Assembly (NCBI GenBank): GCA_964353745.1
Contig: CAYGWD010000013.1
Span: 1-30,494 of the forward strand
Direction of reading: 5' to 3'
DNA from: CS1-C013 sp964353745
Lineage (GTDB): Archaea; Aenigmatarchaeota; Aenigmatarchaeia; Aenigmatarchaeales; Aenigmatarchaeaceae
DNA length: 30,494 nt
Positions 30,098 through 30,494 of the stretch are shown one piece after another. The translations under genes and the position numbers were made by a program. The notes beneath the pieces were generated by a model, which saw only the letters and a program-made list of their open reading frames with translations, did not search any database and was not told where the DNA came from. Position 1 is the stretch's first letter. Every line of letters begins with the position of its first letter.

Positions 30098-30494
30098 TCA
30101 TTCTTTTCTAAAGTATCCATGAGAAAATTTTCCAGCAATCAAGGCATGTACATTTTCTTTCTTATTTTTGAAAAATTCATCGCAAGCTTTTTTAACGCCC
30201 GGCAGTTCATTCCAGACTTTGCTAACCTTAGAATCGCAATAGTCATCTATTACCACGATTGCATTCTTTGATAGCTTGGGGTAAATGTTTTCTAGACTTT
30301 CTTTTATTGACTGGTAAAAATCACCGTCTAAATGGGCAAAACATATTTTTTTAGGCAGTTGAGTTGGAAGTGTGTCCTTAAACCAACCTACATGAATTTC
30401 TGGGAGTCTAACATTAAATTTTTTGAAGTTTTCTATTAAAATGCCTTTTTTTGTTTTTAAGAATCCCTTTCTGAACAGAAGTGATTTACCATCT
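30098..30494 (-). CDS. TylF/MycF-family methyltransferase (partial, N-terminus outside window)
   Basis: The C-terminal 131 residues of a class I SAM methyltransferase are present; the gene runs off the right edge. The segment ICFAHLDGDFYQSIKESLENIYP, then NAIVVIDDY, is the typical metal-binding region of the TylF/macrocin O-methyltransferase family, and VGWFKDTLP just before it also fits. Such enzymes methylate sugar or small-molecule hydroxyls, so a role in surface glycan or lipid modification is possible, but the substrate is unknown. The gene ends about 50 bases before the interrupted tRNA. Confidence 0.85.
   Translation of the reverse strand, partial: DGKSLLFRKGFLKTKKGILIENFKKFNVRLPEIHVGWFKDTLPTQLPKKICFAHLDGDFYQSIKESLENIYPKLSKNAIVVIDDYCDSKVSKVWNELPGVKKACDEFFKNKKENVHALIAGKFSHGYFRKE

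Noticed and set aside
1..30494. CRISPR array, rRNA genes, insertion sequences or transposase genes
   Set aside because: No regularly spaced repeats, no rRNA-like sequence and no transposase or integrase motif were seen.

Overview
The window is archaeal chromosome. RNA polymerase subunit A is split into A' and A''. The ribosomal proteins are archaeal/eukaryotic types (L30e, L21e, L31e, L39e, S19e), and aIF6, prefoldin alpha, Pus10, archaeal NusA and PDCD5 are present. Many genes have an AT-rich TATA-like box about 22-30 nt before the start codon, as expected for leaderless archaeal mRNAs, while downstream operon genes carry Shine-Dalgarno motifs. The AT-rich DNA, compact spacing, a shortened RNase P subunit and intron-bearing tRNAs would fit an uncultured small-genome (DPANN-like) archaeon, but the lineage cannot be fixed from this window.

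Layout. 1-3419: transcription block rpoA1 (5' end outside the window), rpoA2, rpl30e, nusA. 3459-8711: an orphan gene, a site-2 protease, class II lysS, a cis-prenyltransferase and a Nudix-like gene. 8712-13175: an accessory stretch ending at an intron-bearing tRNA-Leu(GAG); it holds a two-domain dCTP-deaminase-like gene, two related membrane proteins with a small coupled gene, and a TSUP permease, and three gaps carry short copies of the tRNA-Leu 3' end. 13201-17334: L21e, a UPF0200-like P-loop kinase, dCMP deaminase, Pus10, SRP54. 17502-18822: a DUF429 gene and two orphans. 18849-21789: an aIF6-prefoldin alpha-FtsY operon in which FtsY contains an embedded histidine-phosphatase domain. 21869-23374: an MtnA-like isomerase and L31e with a long charged tail. 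23493-26936: purS-purL-purQ. 26933-27619: a methyltransferase. 27644-30047: a tight minus-strand series of an interrupted tRNA (probably Trp), a HIT protein, tRNA-Gly, a MazG-like protein, a half-length RNase P subunit, S19e, PDCD5 and L39e. 30098-30494: a partial TylF-type methyltransferase.

The themes are transcription and translation, co-translational targeting (SRP54, FtsY, and L31e and L39e of the tunnel exit), nucleotide metabolism (FGAM synthase, dCMP deaminase, Dcd-like, Nudix, MazG) and RNA maturation (Pus10, RNase P). The most unusual items are the FtsY/histidine-phosphatase fusion lacking the usual RHG arginine, the series of tRNA-Leu 3'-end fragments bounding small gene cassettes, two protein genes that each follow a tRNA by a near-identical 14-nt linker, the RNase P subunit without its zinc ribbon, and the complex tRNA at 29916-30047.
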